A stretch of DNA of 32,085 nucleotides from Desulfurococcales archaeon. GTDB lineage: Archaea > Thermoproteota > Thermoprotei_A > Sulfolobales > Ignisphaeraceae. Shown one piece after another: positions 19,036 to 26,641 of the stretch. The stretch lies in assembly GCA_028275745.1 (NCBI GenBank), contig JAPWUB010000005.1:1-32085 (forward strand), written 5' to 3'. Position numbers and translations under genes: made by a program. Below the pieces are notes generated by a model. That model saw only the letters and a program-made list of their open reading frames with translations. It made no database searches and was not told the origin of the DNA. Numbering within the stretch: position 1 is the first letter of the stretch; each line of letters starts with the position of its first letter.

Positions 19036-19554
19036 TTAATGCGCTGCGCCTCTTTGTAACTGTTTAGCACACACGGTAAACTCATCACCATACTTTTGCA
19101 GTGCGTTTTTAGCTTCGCTAAGAGCTTTAATAATCACAGACCTCTTTAGAACTATATCTTGAATGCTTGCAACAGGTATTTCTTCAATGTAGTTATTTAT
19201 CCTCACCTTCACTACTCTATCATTTAGCTCAGCAAGGAAGTGTTTTGTATTTGTCACCCCTATTGACGTGCCTGTGTAGAATACGCTTACATGTGGATTA
19301 AGCCTTGATAGCATTATCCTTGTGTCAGTCTCTGTATAGAACCAGTTATAGCATACTTTTCCAACCTTTAGATCTCTGAATACATTCTCTAATGTTGCTG
19401 CCTTGCTTAGAAACTCCTTGAGTATGGTTAGAAACGATGTTATCTCTGACAATACCTGTAGATACCTCTTATCCTCTTTCTCTGCCCTCCTAATAATGTT
19501 ACCGTAGCTCCTGTTTAAAGCGTTTACATATTCAATCATTCTAGATATTTCCAA
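19036..19554 (-). CDS. Hypothetical protein, helical N-terminus
   Basis: 172-aa ORF with coherent composition; no family recognised. Confidence 0.6.
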   Translation of the reverse strand: MEISRMIEYVNALNRSYGNIIRRAEKEDKRYLQVLSEITSFLTILKEFLSKAATLENVFRDLKVGKVCYNWFYTETDTRIMLSRLNPHVSVFYTGTSIGVTNTKHFLAELNDRVVKVRINNYIEEIPVASIQDIVLKRSVIIKALSEAKNALQKYGDEFTVCAKQLQRGAAH

Positions 19555-19634
19555 GATTCCTCACCAGCACCTGAATTACAAGAGCTGTAAGCAACTGTTT
19601 TAAGCGAAAGCTTATTATTTTTTATGCTCTAAAA

Positions 19635-20033
19635 CTATGGCCACATGCTCTTGGTAATAATATTTCTCGCCTCTGCACCATACCTAACTATGCAGTAGTA
19701 GCATATTCTACGAACTTCATCTATCTCAACAGAGCAACTGTGACATACTTTCCTGCCGCATACAGCACAATGGCCTATGGCAATATTATTTCTACACACA
19801 TCGCACAAAGCCTCTGCACAAATGACGCAAACATCTAAACGCTTGTTGAAGTGATCTTCACACACATATCTGTGACAAAACCTGCAAACATACTTAGCAG
19901 GCTTTGCTTCACAAACCTCACAGTTTTTAGCATATAAACTTAATTTTTTTCTTAGGGAGTTATAGCTATTTGGGGATGACCTGAGGAACTCCTCTGAGTA
20001 GTGATGTGGGGTGGAGCGACGGGGACCCCGCAT
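19635..20033 (-). CDS. Cysteine-rich multi-zinc-finger protein (B-box/HIT-like)
   Basis: Repeated CxxC/CxxH pairs: CEVCEAKPAKYVCRFCHRYVCEDHF...CVICAEALCDVCRNNIAIGHCAVCGRKVCHSC...CYYC. Confidence 0.78.
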   Translation of the reverse strand: MRGPRRSTPHHYSEEFLRSSPNSYNSLRKKLSLYAKNCEVCEAKPAKYVCRFCHRYVCEDHFNKRLDVCVICAEALCDVCRNNIAIGHCAVCGRKVCHSCSVEIDEVRRICYYCIVRYGAEARNIITKSMWP

Positions 20034-20089
20034 TATAGAATGCCTTTCTTCAAAACTCTTGGAAGAGGATAAAGAAGTTTGAAATATAG

Positions 20090-20407
20090 TTAAACGCAGA
20101 TAGCATTGCTAATATTAAGCTTCTGCACATCGTTTTGGAGACAGAAAATCTTTTTGCAGTTGCTTAGAAGTTTCTGCATCTTCTCAACATTATTGTCGTA
20201 GTACAGCCTTACTCCAAGATCAATGTACTTTGTGAATGCGTCTCTATACTTAAACACCTCCTTTGTGTTGGGAGCTAGGATAACTATGACTAAGTTCTTC
20301 TCTCTGCTTAGCCTTGCCTCTAATGCAGCCTTATCTATCAGTTTATGCATGTCCTCTAGACTTACATTACTAGAGGCTACAGCACAGATCATTTCTCCCA
20401 CACCCAT
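20090..20407 (-). CDS. Hypothetical protein, overlaps the 3' end of cysS
   Basis: 105-aa ORF; ATG lies 19 nt inside the cysS 3' end (20389-20407); LVIVILAPNTKEVFKYRD core. Confidence 0.6.
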   Translation of the reverse strand: MGVGEMICAVASSNVSLEDMHKLIDKAALEARLSREKNLVIVILAPNTKEVFKYRDAFTKYIDLGVRLYYDNNVEKMQKLLSNCKKIFCLQNDVQKLNISNAICV

Positions 20408-21825
20408 TTACTTCCATCTTTGTAGTCAAACACCTTTATTCCTAACGCTAATAGCTCCTGCCTTATACTATCGCTGAGCTCATACTCTCTCCTTTTCCTT
20501 AGCTCAGTCCTAACCCTAATTATCAAGTCTATAAGCTTCTCAATAATGTCAGACTCTAGCTCTATCTTTTCCTTAAGGTGCTTATCCAGAACCCCTAGAA
20601 CAACGTTAAAGTTTGAAATTATTGTGTAAGCCCTAAGTGCAAGCTCTAGCCTCTCTCTAGGCTCAATCTCTTTGAATACAAGCGATACCAACTCATTTAC
20701 AGCTTCTAATGCCTTAGGCGTGTTAAAGTCCTCTGACATAGCTTCGTGAAACCTTATCTCCACTTCTTCAAGTTTTCTAAGTGTAGCTATATCATCGTCG
20801 GATAGGTGATGAGCTATGCTACTATTCTTGACTATTCTTTTAAGAGTTTCCACTGCATTGACAAGCCTCTGGTATAGCACCTTGAAGCTCTCAAGCAACG
20901 TTTCATTAAACTCTAGCTGTTTTCTGTAATGTGCAGAGAAGACCCATAAGCGAAGAACTTCCGGACCCCACTTATCTAAAGCTTCCTTAGCCGTAACTAT
21001 GTTTCCCAGGCTCTTACTCATCTTTTCCCCTCTTACAGTAAGGTAGCCTACGTGAATCCAGTACTTAACCCAGGGCTTTACACCAAACGCTGCTTCAGCC
21101 ATTGCTATCTCATTCTCATGATGTGGAAAGATAAGATCTTGGCCACCCCCATGAATGTCGAATTGTGTTCCTAGGTACCTAGTACTCATTACAGCGCATT
21201 CTGTGTGCCAGCCAGGTCTTCCACGACCCCATGGAGACTCCCACCACGGCTCACCAGGTTTAGCTGCTTTCCACAATGCAAAGTCGTATGGATGCCTCTT
21301 TTCTGCTAAGTACTCCTCTTCCTGCCTCCACTCCTCACTCTTAAATCTCTTCGATAACTTACCATAATCTTGAACCTGCGATACGTCAAAGTACACTGAA
21401 CCGCTTGGAGCTACGTAAGCATAGCCTTTGTCGATTAATAGCTGAATAAACTCTATAATCTCTTTAATGTGCTCTGTAACCCTTGGATGAATATCAACAG
21501 TTATGTTTAGCTTCTGAAGAATCTCTAGGTATTCCTTGGTATACTTATCTGCTATATCCTTCCATGTAACTCCCTCTTCCTGTGCCCTCCTAATTATCTT
21601 ATCATCAATATCTGTAATGTTCTGAACATGAAACACTGTGTATCCTCTTAATCTGAGGTATCTCTTTATGAAGTCAAATGCTAGGTAAGACCTTACATGA
21701 CCTAGATGTGTATGATCATATACTGTTGGTCCGCAAAAGTATGCTTTGACTATAGGCGGCTTTAAAGGCTCAAAGGGTTCAATAGATCTAGACATTGTGT
21801 TATATATTCGTATTGCTATAGACAC
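20389..21825 (-). CDS. cysS: Cysteinyl-tRNA synthetase
   Basis: YFCGPTVYDHTHLGHVRSYLAFD (HIGH region), GWHTECAVMS, HGGGQDLIFPHHENEIA, KMSKSLGN (KMSKS). Confidence 0.97.
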   Translation of the reverse strand: MSIAIRIYNTMSRSIEPFEPLKPPIVKAYFCGPTVYDHTHLGHVRSYLAFDFIKRYLRLRGYTVFHVQNITDIDDKIIRRAQEEGVTWKDIADKYTKEYLEILQKLNITVDIHPRVTEHIKEIIEFIQLLIDKGYAYVAPSGSVYFDVSQVQDYGKLSKRFKSEEWRQEEEYLAEKRHPYDFALWKAAKPGEPWWESPWGRGRPGWHTECAVMSTRYLGTQFDIHGGGQDLIFPHHENEIAMAEAAFGVKPWVKYWIHVGYLTVRGEKMSKSLGNIVTAKEALDKWGPEVLRLWVFSAHYRKQLEFNETLLESFKVLYQRLVNAVETLKRIVKNSSIAHHLSDDDIATLRKLEEVEIRFHEAMSEDFNTPKALEAVNELVSLVFKEIEPRERLELALRAYTIISNFNVVLGVLDKHLKEKIELESDIIEKLIDLIIRVRTELRKRREYELSDSIRQELLALGIKVFDYKDGSKWVWEK

Positions 21826-21960
21826 AAAGGTTTGTCACCATTCACTAAAATTGCTCCGATAATAATTTATAAGGTTTGCTGTTCTGCTTCAACTTAGAGA
21901 ACGAAATGTAGATAACTTAAAATATTGCTTAAACACTTTAAACAATGCGGTGCTTAGAGA

Positions 21961-22383
21961 GTGTCCTACTATCAACCAAGAAGGAGAGGGGCATACATAA
22001 TCGATGAGAGATTTGTTGGTAGGAGTATGGAGGCGTACACAGTTGATGGTACGAAGCTGCTTGGGCTTGTAGACGAGGTTAGCGTTAATGAGATAGGCAT
22101 GCTTGTTGAGAATAGCGCTGTAATAGTTCCTAGAACAGCAATTGCATATATCATTACTGGGCAAAGTGATGTGCATGGCTATGGTGAGTGCTGTGAAAAG
22201 GAGTTTGTGCTTGATGAAGACTTTATTGGAAGCGATGTACAGGTTAAGATTATTAATGGAGCAGAAGTTGCTGGACGTCTCGTCAAGGTGTCTAAGCATG
22301 AGATTGTTATTGCTCACGAGAATAGGGCTTACGTTATTCCACGTAGTAGCATTGTATATGTAAAGATATTGAAGAGGTTGTAA
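21961..22383 (+). CDS. Tandem-repeat Sm/Hfq-like RNA-binding protein candidate
   Basis: GTG start. Residues 15-64 (DERFVGRSMEAYTVDGTKLLGLVDEVSVNEIGMLVENSAVIVPRTAIAYI) align without gaps to 85-134 (DEDFIGSDVQVKIINGAEVAGRLVKVSKHEIVIAHENRAYVIPRSSIVYV): 17/50 identical by hand count. The pattern resembles Hfq xxINGxxxxGxxxxxxxxxIxxx....VxxxAIxxI. Confidence 0.7.
   Translation: MSYYQPRRRGAYIIDERFVGRSMEAYTVDGTKLLGLVDEVSVNEIGMLVENSAVIVPRTAIAYIITGQSDVHGYGECCEKEFVLDEDFIGSDVQVKIINGAEVAGRLVKVSKHEIVIAHENRAYVIPRSSIVYVKILKRL
22003..22152 (+). repeat. Protein-level repeat 1 (Sm/Hfq-like domain, aa 15-64)
   Basis: Ungapped 70-residue offset to repeat 2. Confidence 0.7.
22213..22362 (+). repeat. Protein-level repeat 2 (Sm/Hfq-like domain, aa 85-134)
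   Basis: Aligned to repeat 1 with D15/D85, F18/F88, G20/G90, G30/G100, G35/G105, V40/V110, E44/E114, P57/P127, R58/R128, I61/I131, Y63/Y133. Confidence 0.7.
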
Positions 22384-22385
22384 TA

Positions 22386-22937
22386 ATGAGCTTTAACGTA
22401 GTGCTAACTCTTGAACCATCGAAAGAGAACATTGATTGGGCATTCTCACAAATAAATAGCTGTGTAGGTACATCATACATTGTTGTGAAGGTGAGGTCAT
22501 CATTAATACTACTAAGTGTTGAGAACCCATACAAGTTCTGGTTTGAGATGAAGAAGTGCCTTTATGGAAAGGACACACCATTGCATAGGATTATACCAGT
22601 TGATGCTGTTGTAGAGCCTATACTTGAGAAAGTTGCTGAGAAGGCTTGGGAGCTTGCTCAATTAAGAATACCTGAAGGAGCTTCATATAGGGTAACACTT
22701 CATGGGAAACTATTTACAGTTGATGAGAAAGGGCGATTAGTCAAAATACATAGTATGGATGCTGTTAAGTATATTGCTGAGAATATAAGGCGTAAGGTGA
22801 ACCTCGATAACCCTGATTGGGTTGTATACATAAGAACCGTAAATGTGAAGCGGTGGCAAGTTGTTACAGTAGTTAGTGTTGCTAAATCCATAGTATTTAA
22901 GAACATTAGAGTGGGGGAGCCTGTAGACCCTCTATAG
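22386..22937 (+). CDS. THUMP-domain protein (Tan1-like), no catalytic domain
   Basis: Begins 2 nt after the preceding stop. Ends in LDNPDWVVYIRTVNVKRWQVVTVVSVAKSIVFKNIRVGEPVDPL, a THUMP C-terminal pattern; full ORF is 183 aa. Confidence 0.75.
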   Translation: MSFNVVLTLEPSKENIDWAFSQINSCVGTSYIVVKVRSSLILLSVENPYKFWFEMKKCLYGKDTPLHRIIPVDAVVEPILEKVAEKAWELAQLRIPEGASYRVTLHGKLFTVDEKGRLVKIHSMDAVKYIAENIRRKVNLDNPDWVVYIRTVNVKRWQVVTVVSVAKSIVFKNIRVGEPVDPL

Positions 22938-22971
22938 CTATAGCCTAAAACACTCCAATACTATTTCAAAG

Positions 22972-23202
22972 CTATAGACTCATAGGCGTGAGCCCAGATC
23001 TACGCTCTTTGCGAGCATGCAACATTTTTGCTAGTGAGAATACTATGAGTGCGAACCCTAAAATCAATAGTATTGGTGCATAGGGTTTCGCACTCTGAAA
23101 TAGAGCTTCACAGATGTTAATCACTCTTGTTTCTTCTGATTTAGGAACCCAGTATGATGTGGTAGTGGTTGCAACTATGTTTAAAATATTTTCTATCCTC
23201 AC
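22972..23202 (-). CDS. Small single-TM protein
   Basis: YAPILLILGFALIVFSLAKML TM helix; abuts the end of the upstream membrane protein gene. Confidence 0.5.
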   Translation of the reverse strand: MRIENILNIVATTTTSYWVPKSEETRVINICEALFQSAKPYAPILLILGFALIVFSLAKMLHARKERRSGLTPMSL

Positions 23203-23903
23203 TATCTTAACCCAGCATATCTTTCAATCGCCGACCGAACCTTCTCGACATTGTTTGTGTAGAGCCTGTAAGCATACCTTGTCTCTTTATCATATATCTC
23301 TACAAAGCCTCGTCTAGCATTAAACTCTACTCTATACCTTCTCCCATCTAATGGAAACTTCAAAGCTAGGTTCGAAGACTTTATACCATCGCTGTAAATT
23401 TCGCAACCATTTAAAGGTATGATCATTTTCTTCGGCATCATTAAGTAGTTTATGATCCTTATCAACGCTATGATGATTGTATAAAGGAGTAGGTTTTGCA
23501 GAAACAATGAATGTAAATCGCTGCCTGGCACAAATGACTGAAGCAAGCTTTTCAATGGACTGTATAGAGCAAACCAAATGCCTATACTCGCAAATGGTAT
23601 AGCAAGCGTTGCTATCATTTGGGGCTTCAATTCATTTACAAGCTCAACATCCTTAGACATTGTGTTTATGCTCTCCTCAGGAGTTACTCTAAGTATCAAC
23701 GAACCCCTGACTTCTGCTTCTGTCCTTTTCCTAGCCCTTCTGGGTATTAACGAGAAGAGCACCATATAGACTATTACATACAATATGAAAAGCAGTGTGG
23801 CATACCCTGGAAGGTATGTTGTTATTCCAGCAAAAAATAGTATCGATATAGCTGTTATGATAAATGATGTTAATGCTTGTTTTGAGAGTATCTTCAACAG
23901 CAT
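23202..23903 (-). CDS. Hypothetical membrane protein
   Basis: Four predicted hydrophobic segments (LTSFIITAISILFFAGITTYL, ATLLFILYVIVYMVLFSLI, MIATLAIPFASIGIWFALY, NLLLYTIIIALIRIINYLM) plus a soluble C-terminus. Confidence 0.65.
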   Translation of the reverse strand: MLLKILSKQALTSFIITAISILFFAGITTYLPGYATLLFILYVIVYMVLFSLIPRRARKRTEAEVRGSLILRVTPEESINTMSKDVELVNELKPQMIATLAIPFASIGIWFALYSPLKSLLQSFVPGSDLHSLFLQNLLLYTIIIALIRIINYLMMPKKMIIPLNGCEIYSDGIKSSNLALKFPLDGRRYRVEFNARRGFVEIYDKETRYAYRLYTNNVEKVRSAIERYAGLR

Positions 23904-23982
23904 TGCACCTAGGCGAACTTCATTGACTGCGCCACGAACCTTAAAGAATCAAAGTGGCATAGTATATAAAAAGTTTATTGGT

Positions 23983-24204
23983 TTAAAGTTTTTGCATGTT
24001 TCCCTTGCTCCTAACCACAAATATCTTATCGCCGTTTGCTCTCATTATTACTTGATCAACTATATCTCTATAACCACAGCTTGTACATATGTAAAGGTAT
24101 CTTATGAATATTTCTCGCTTCTCCTTCTTCTCTGCTTCTATTGATAACGTTAGCGGTGATTTGCATCTTGGGCATAGCACAACATTTCTATTTCTCACAT
24201 TCAT
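23983..24204 (-). CDS. Small zinc-ribbon protein
   Basis: CPRC ... CTSCGYRD zinc ribbon; 73 aa. Confidence 0.65.
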   Translation of the reverse strand: MNVRNRNVVLCPRCKSPLTLSIEAEKKEKREIFIRYLYICTSCGYRDIVDQVIMRANGDKIFVVRSKGNMQKL

Positions 24205-24347
24205 CTTCCCATCCTTTGATGATTGCTCAATGCCTCGACGTGCTACTCATAATCACTTTTACTGCGCTAGCCTCTAGACATAAATAGTGATAACTTTCAT
24301 ATAAACTTTTTTCTCTTTGGTTAGAGCTCATTAAATGAGGGTTTGTT

Positions 24348-25478
24348 TTGACCTTGTTAGCAGAACTTAAGGTTAAACGCATAATTAACGAGGTGAAGAG
24401 TGTAAGCGATGTTGACCTCATAGTGTTAAGAGACAAGAACACTCTATCCTATCTATTCTCTGAGCTATATAATCCACCGCCTGAGGAGGTATCAGCTTTA
24501 AATGTTATTATAGATGTTAAAAAAGGCGATGCGAACGTCTTTACAAGCCTTCTCGACTACAACCGCTTTATTGAGACCTACAGAGAGACGAGAGCACTCA
24601 AGTTTACACCTGTATTCTCTTACAACTTTACACTACCTGACGGAGTCAAAGTGTTGACATTCGATGATATGAGAAGGGAAGTTGAAAATGCTATCACCAA
24701 TGCAAGGATAGTGGCATCAGATACACCTTCTATTTGTGAGCAACGCCTCTGCATAAATATAAGACCCATAATTGAGAAGGTCCGTAGACAGAAGTTAAAT
24801 CAGGAGGTTGAATTAATTAGGACAGCTGTTAACATTACAGAAAAAGTCTTAAAAAGTTTACTAACATACATTGAACCAGGGGTAACAGAGAAATCCATAG
24901 CTGGAAAGCTTATTGAACTTGCATACAGCTTTGGAGCTGACGGCATAGCGTTCAGCCCCATAGTAGCAATAGGTAAAAACGCGGCATTACCACACTATAC
25001 GCCAAAGAATGTGGTGTTTAATGGCTGTGAACCCATATTAATCGACTTTGGGGTTAGATTTGGTGGATACGTATCTGATATAACTAGGATGATATTACCG
25101 CAAAAACTATGCAAGGAATACGAAGAAGTTGAGAAGGTTTCGGCAATAATCAATGATGCTATTGCCGCAGCTCTAAAGACTATTAAGCCTGGTGTTTTAG
25201 CATCAGAAGCTGATAAAGCTGCTCGAGATGTGCTCAAAGATCACGGTCTTGATGCCTACTTCATACATGGTCTTGGTCATGGCATAGGCATAGATGTTCA
25301 TGAACCTCCAAGGCTTTCTACAACGTCAAGAGATGCCCTCCTAGAGGGTGATGTTGTAACTGTTGAGCCAGGAGTATATGTATACAATAGATATGGTGTT
25401 AGAATAGAAGAGGACGTATACGTGGGAAAAATCAGCAGTGAGAAACTTACTTCGCTACCAGGTGTAATCCATCTATAG
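24348..25478 (+). CDS. M24-family metallopeptidase (Xaa-Pro aminopeptidase-like)
   Basis: TTG start; IAIGKNAALPHYTP, LIDFGVRFGGYVSDITRM, HGLGHGIGIDVHEPP, VVTVEPGVYV, GVRIEEDV. Confidence 0.92.
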   Translation: MTLLAELKVKRIINEVKSVSDVDLIVLRDKNTLSYLFSELYNPPPEEVSALNVIIDVKKGDANVFTSLLDYNRFIETYRETRALKFTPVFSYNFTLPDGVKVLTFDDMRREVENAITNARIVASDTPSICEQRLCINIRPIIEKVRRQKLNQEVELIRTAVNITEKVLKSLLTYIEPGVTEKSIAGKLIELAYSFGADGIAFSPIVAIGKNAALPHYTPKNVVFNGCEPILIDFGVRFGGYVSDITRMILPQKLCKEYEEVEKVSAIINDAIAAALKTIKPGVLASEADKAARDVLKDHGLDAYFIHGLGHGIGIDVHEPPRLSTTSRDALLEGDVVTVEPGVYVYNRYGVRIEEDVYVGKISSEKLTSLPGVIHL

Positions 25479-25488
25479 GTGATGCTCC

Positions 25489-26625
25489 GTGACACAGTAC
25501 AAAATAAAACTATTTGAACCTGTTATAGAGCAAGAAGATATTGAAGCTGTTATCGAGGTTCTGAAATCTGGCTGGCTAGCCCACGGACCTGTAGTTGAAA
25601 CATTTGAACAAGAGTTTGCTAGATATATAGGTGTTGAGCATGCAGCTACTGTGAGTAATGGAACCGTTGCCTTGGCACTAGCATTAAAGGCTCTTGGCGT
25701 GGGTCCAGGGGATAGGGTTTTAGTGCCTGACTACACATTCATTGCTTCTGCAACAGCAGCTATAATGATAGGCGCTACTCCTGTATTTGTTGATGTTGAC
25801 AGCAAGACATTTAATATTAGTGTAGATGATGTTTTACAAAAGGTTGAAGAGCCAGGGGTAAAGGCTATAGTTGCTGTACACCTCTTTGGACATCCTGCAG
25901 AGATTAAGGCACTTAAAGAGATTGCAACTGACAAGAGGTTGCTCCTGGTTGAGGACGCTGCTCAGGCTCATGGGGCAGAGGCATGGGGCAAGAAGGTAGG
26001 CAGCTTTGGTGATGCTGCAATATTCAGCTTTTACGCCACTAAGAACATGACCATGGGTGAGGGAGGCATAGTAGTATCTAACGAGAAGAGCGTTATAGAG
26101 AAGGTAAAGATGCTTAGAAACCACGGACAATCAGCTAGGTATCTTCATGTTGAGCTCGGATGGAACTTCAGAATAACCTCTATGCAAGCTGCTCTAGGCA
26201 GAGTTCAGTTAAGAAAGCTTGATAGACTGAATGATTTGAGGAGGCAGAACGCATCATACCTATCGTCGCTCCTTAGCAGGTTAGAGGGTGTTGAGATTCC
26301 TTATGAAGCTCCCTGGGCTAAGCACGTGTACCATGTTTATGCTGTGAAGCTAGGCACGAGAAATATTAGGGATTGTGTTCAAAAGTGTATGACATCTAAT
26401 GGAATTGAAGTGGCTGTTCATTATCCAATTCCGCTTCATGCTCAACCAGTGTTCAGGAACATGGGTTATGCCGAGTGTTGCCCAACGTCATCAGCTCTTG
26501 CTGAAAAAGAGCTGAGCCTACCGGTTCATCCAAAGCTTGGTAGGGAAGAGCTAAAGCTCGTTGCTGAGACATTCGCTAAGTGTTTGGAGAGGTGTAGAGA
26601 AGAAGTAAAGCAACAAATACAATAG
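25489..26625 (+). CDS. DegT/DnrJ/EryC1/StrS-family PLP aminotransferase
   Basis: GTG start; HAATVSNGTVALALALKALGVGPGDRV, VEDAAQAHGAE, FSFYATKNMTMGEGG (PLP Lys), RNHGQSARYLHVELGWNFRITSMQAALG. Confidence 0.93.
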   Translation: MTQYKIKLFEPVIEQEDIEAVIEVLKSGWLAHGPVVETFEQEFARYIGVEHAATVSNGTVALALALKALGVGPGDRVLVPDYTFIASATAAIMIGATPVFVDVDSKTFNISVDDVLQKVEEPGVKAIVAVHLFGHPAEIKALKEIATDKRLLLVEDAAQAHGAEAWGKKVGSFGDAAIFSFYATKNMTMGEGGIVVSNEKSVIEKVKMLRNHGQSARYLHVELGWNFRITSMQAALGRVQLRKLDRLNDLRRQNASYLSSLLSRLEGVEIPYEAPWAKHVYHVYAVKLGTRNIRDCVQKCMTSNGIEVAVHYPIPLHAQPVFRNMGYAECCPTSSALAEKELSLPVHPKLGREELKLVAETFAKCLERCREEVKQQIQ

Positions 26626-26641
26626 ATTTTTATGGGCATAG

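Noticed and set aside
21889-22317. 142-aa minus-strand ORF over the tandem Sm/Hfq-like gene
   Set aside because: Low-quality composition; the plus-strand repeat protein explains the region and shows repeat conservation.
22393-22581. Antisense and out-of-frame ORFs in the track (e.g. 804-1043, 2987-3193, 3337-3585, 5422-5796, 22142-22363, 22393-22581, 26970-27239, 31241-31570)
   Set aside because: They lie inside confidently assigned genes on the other strand or frame and have unnatural residue composition.
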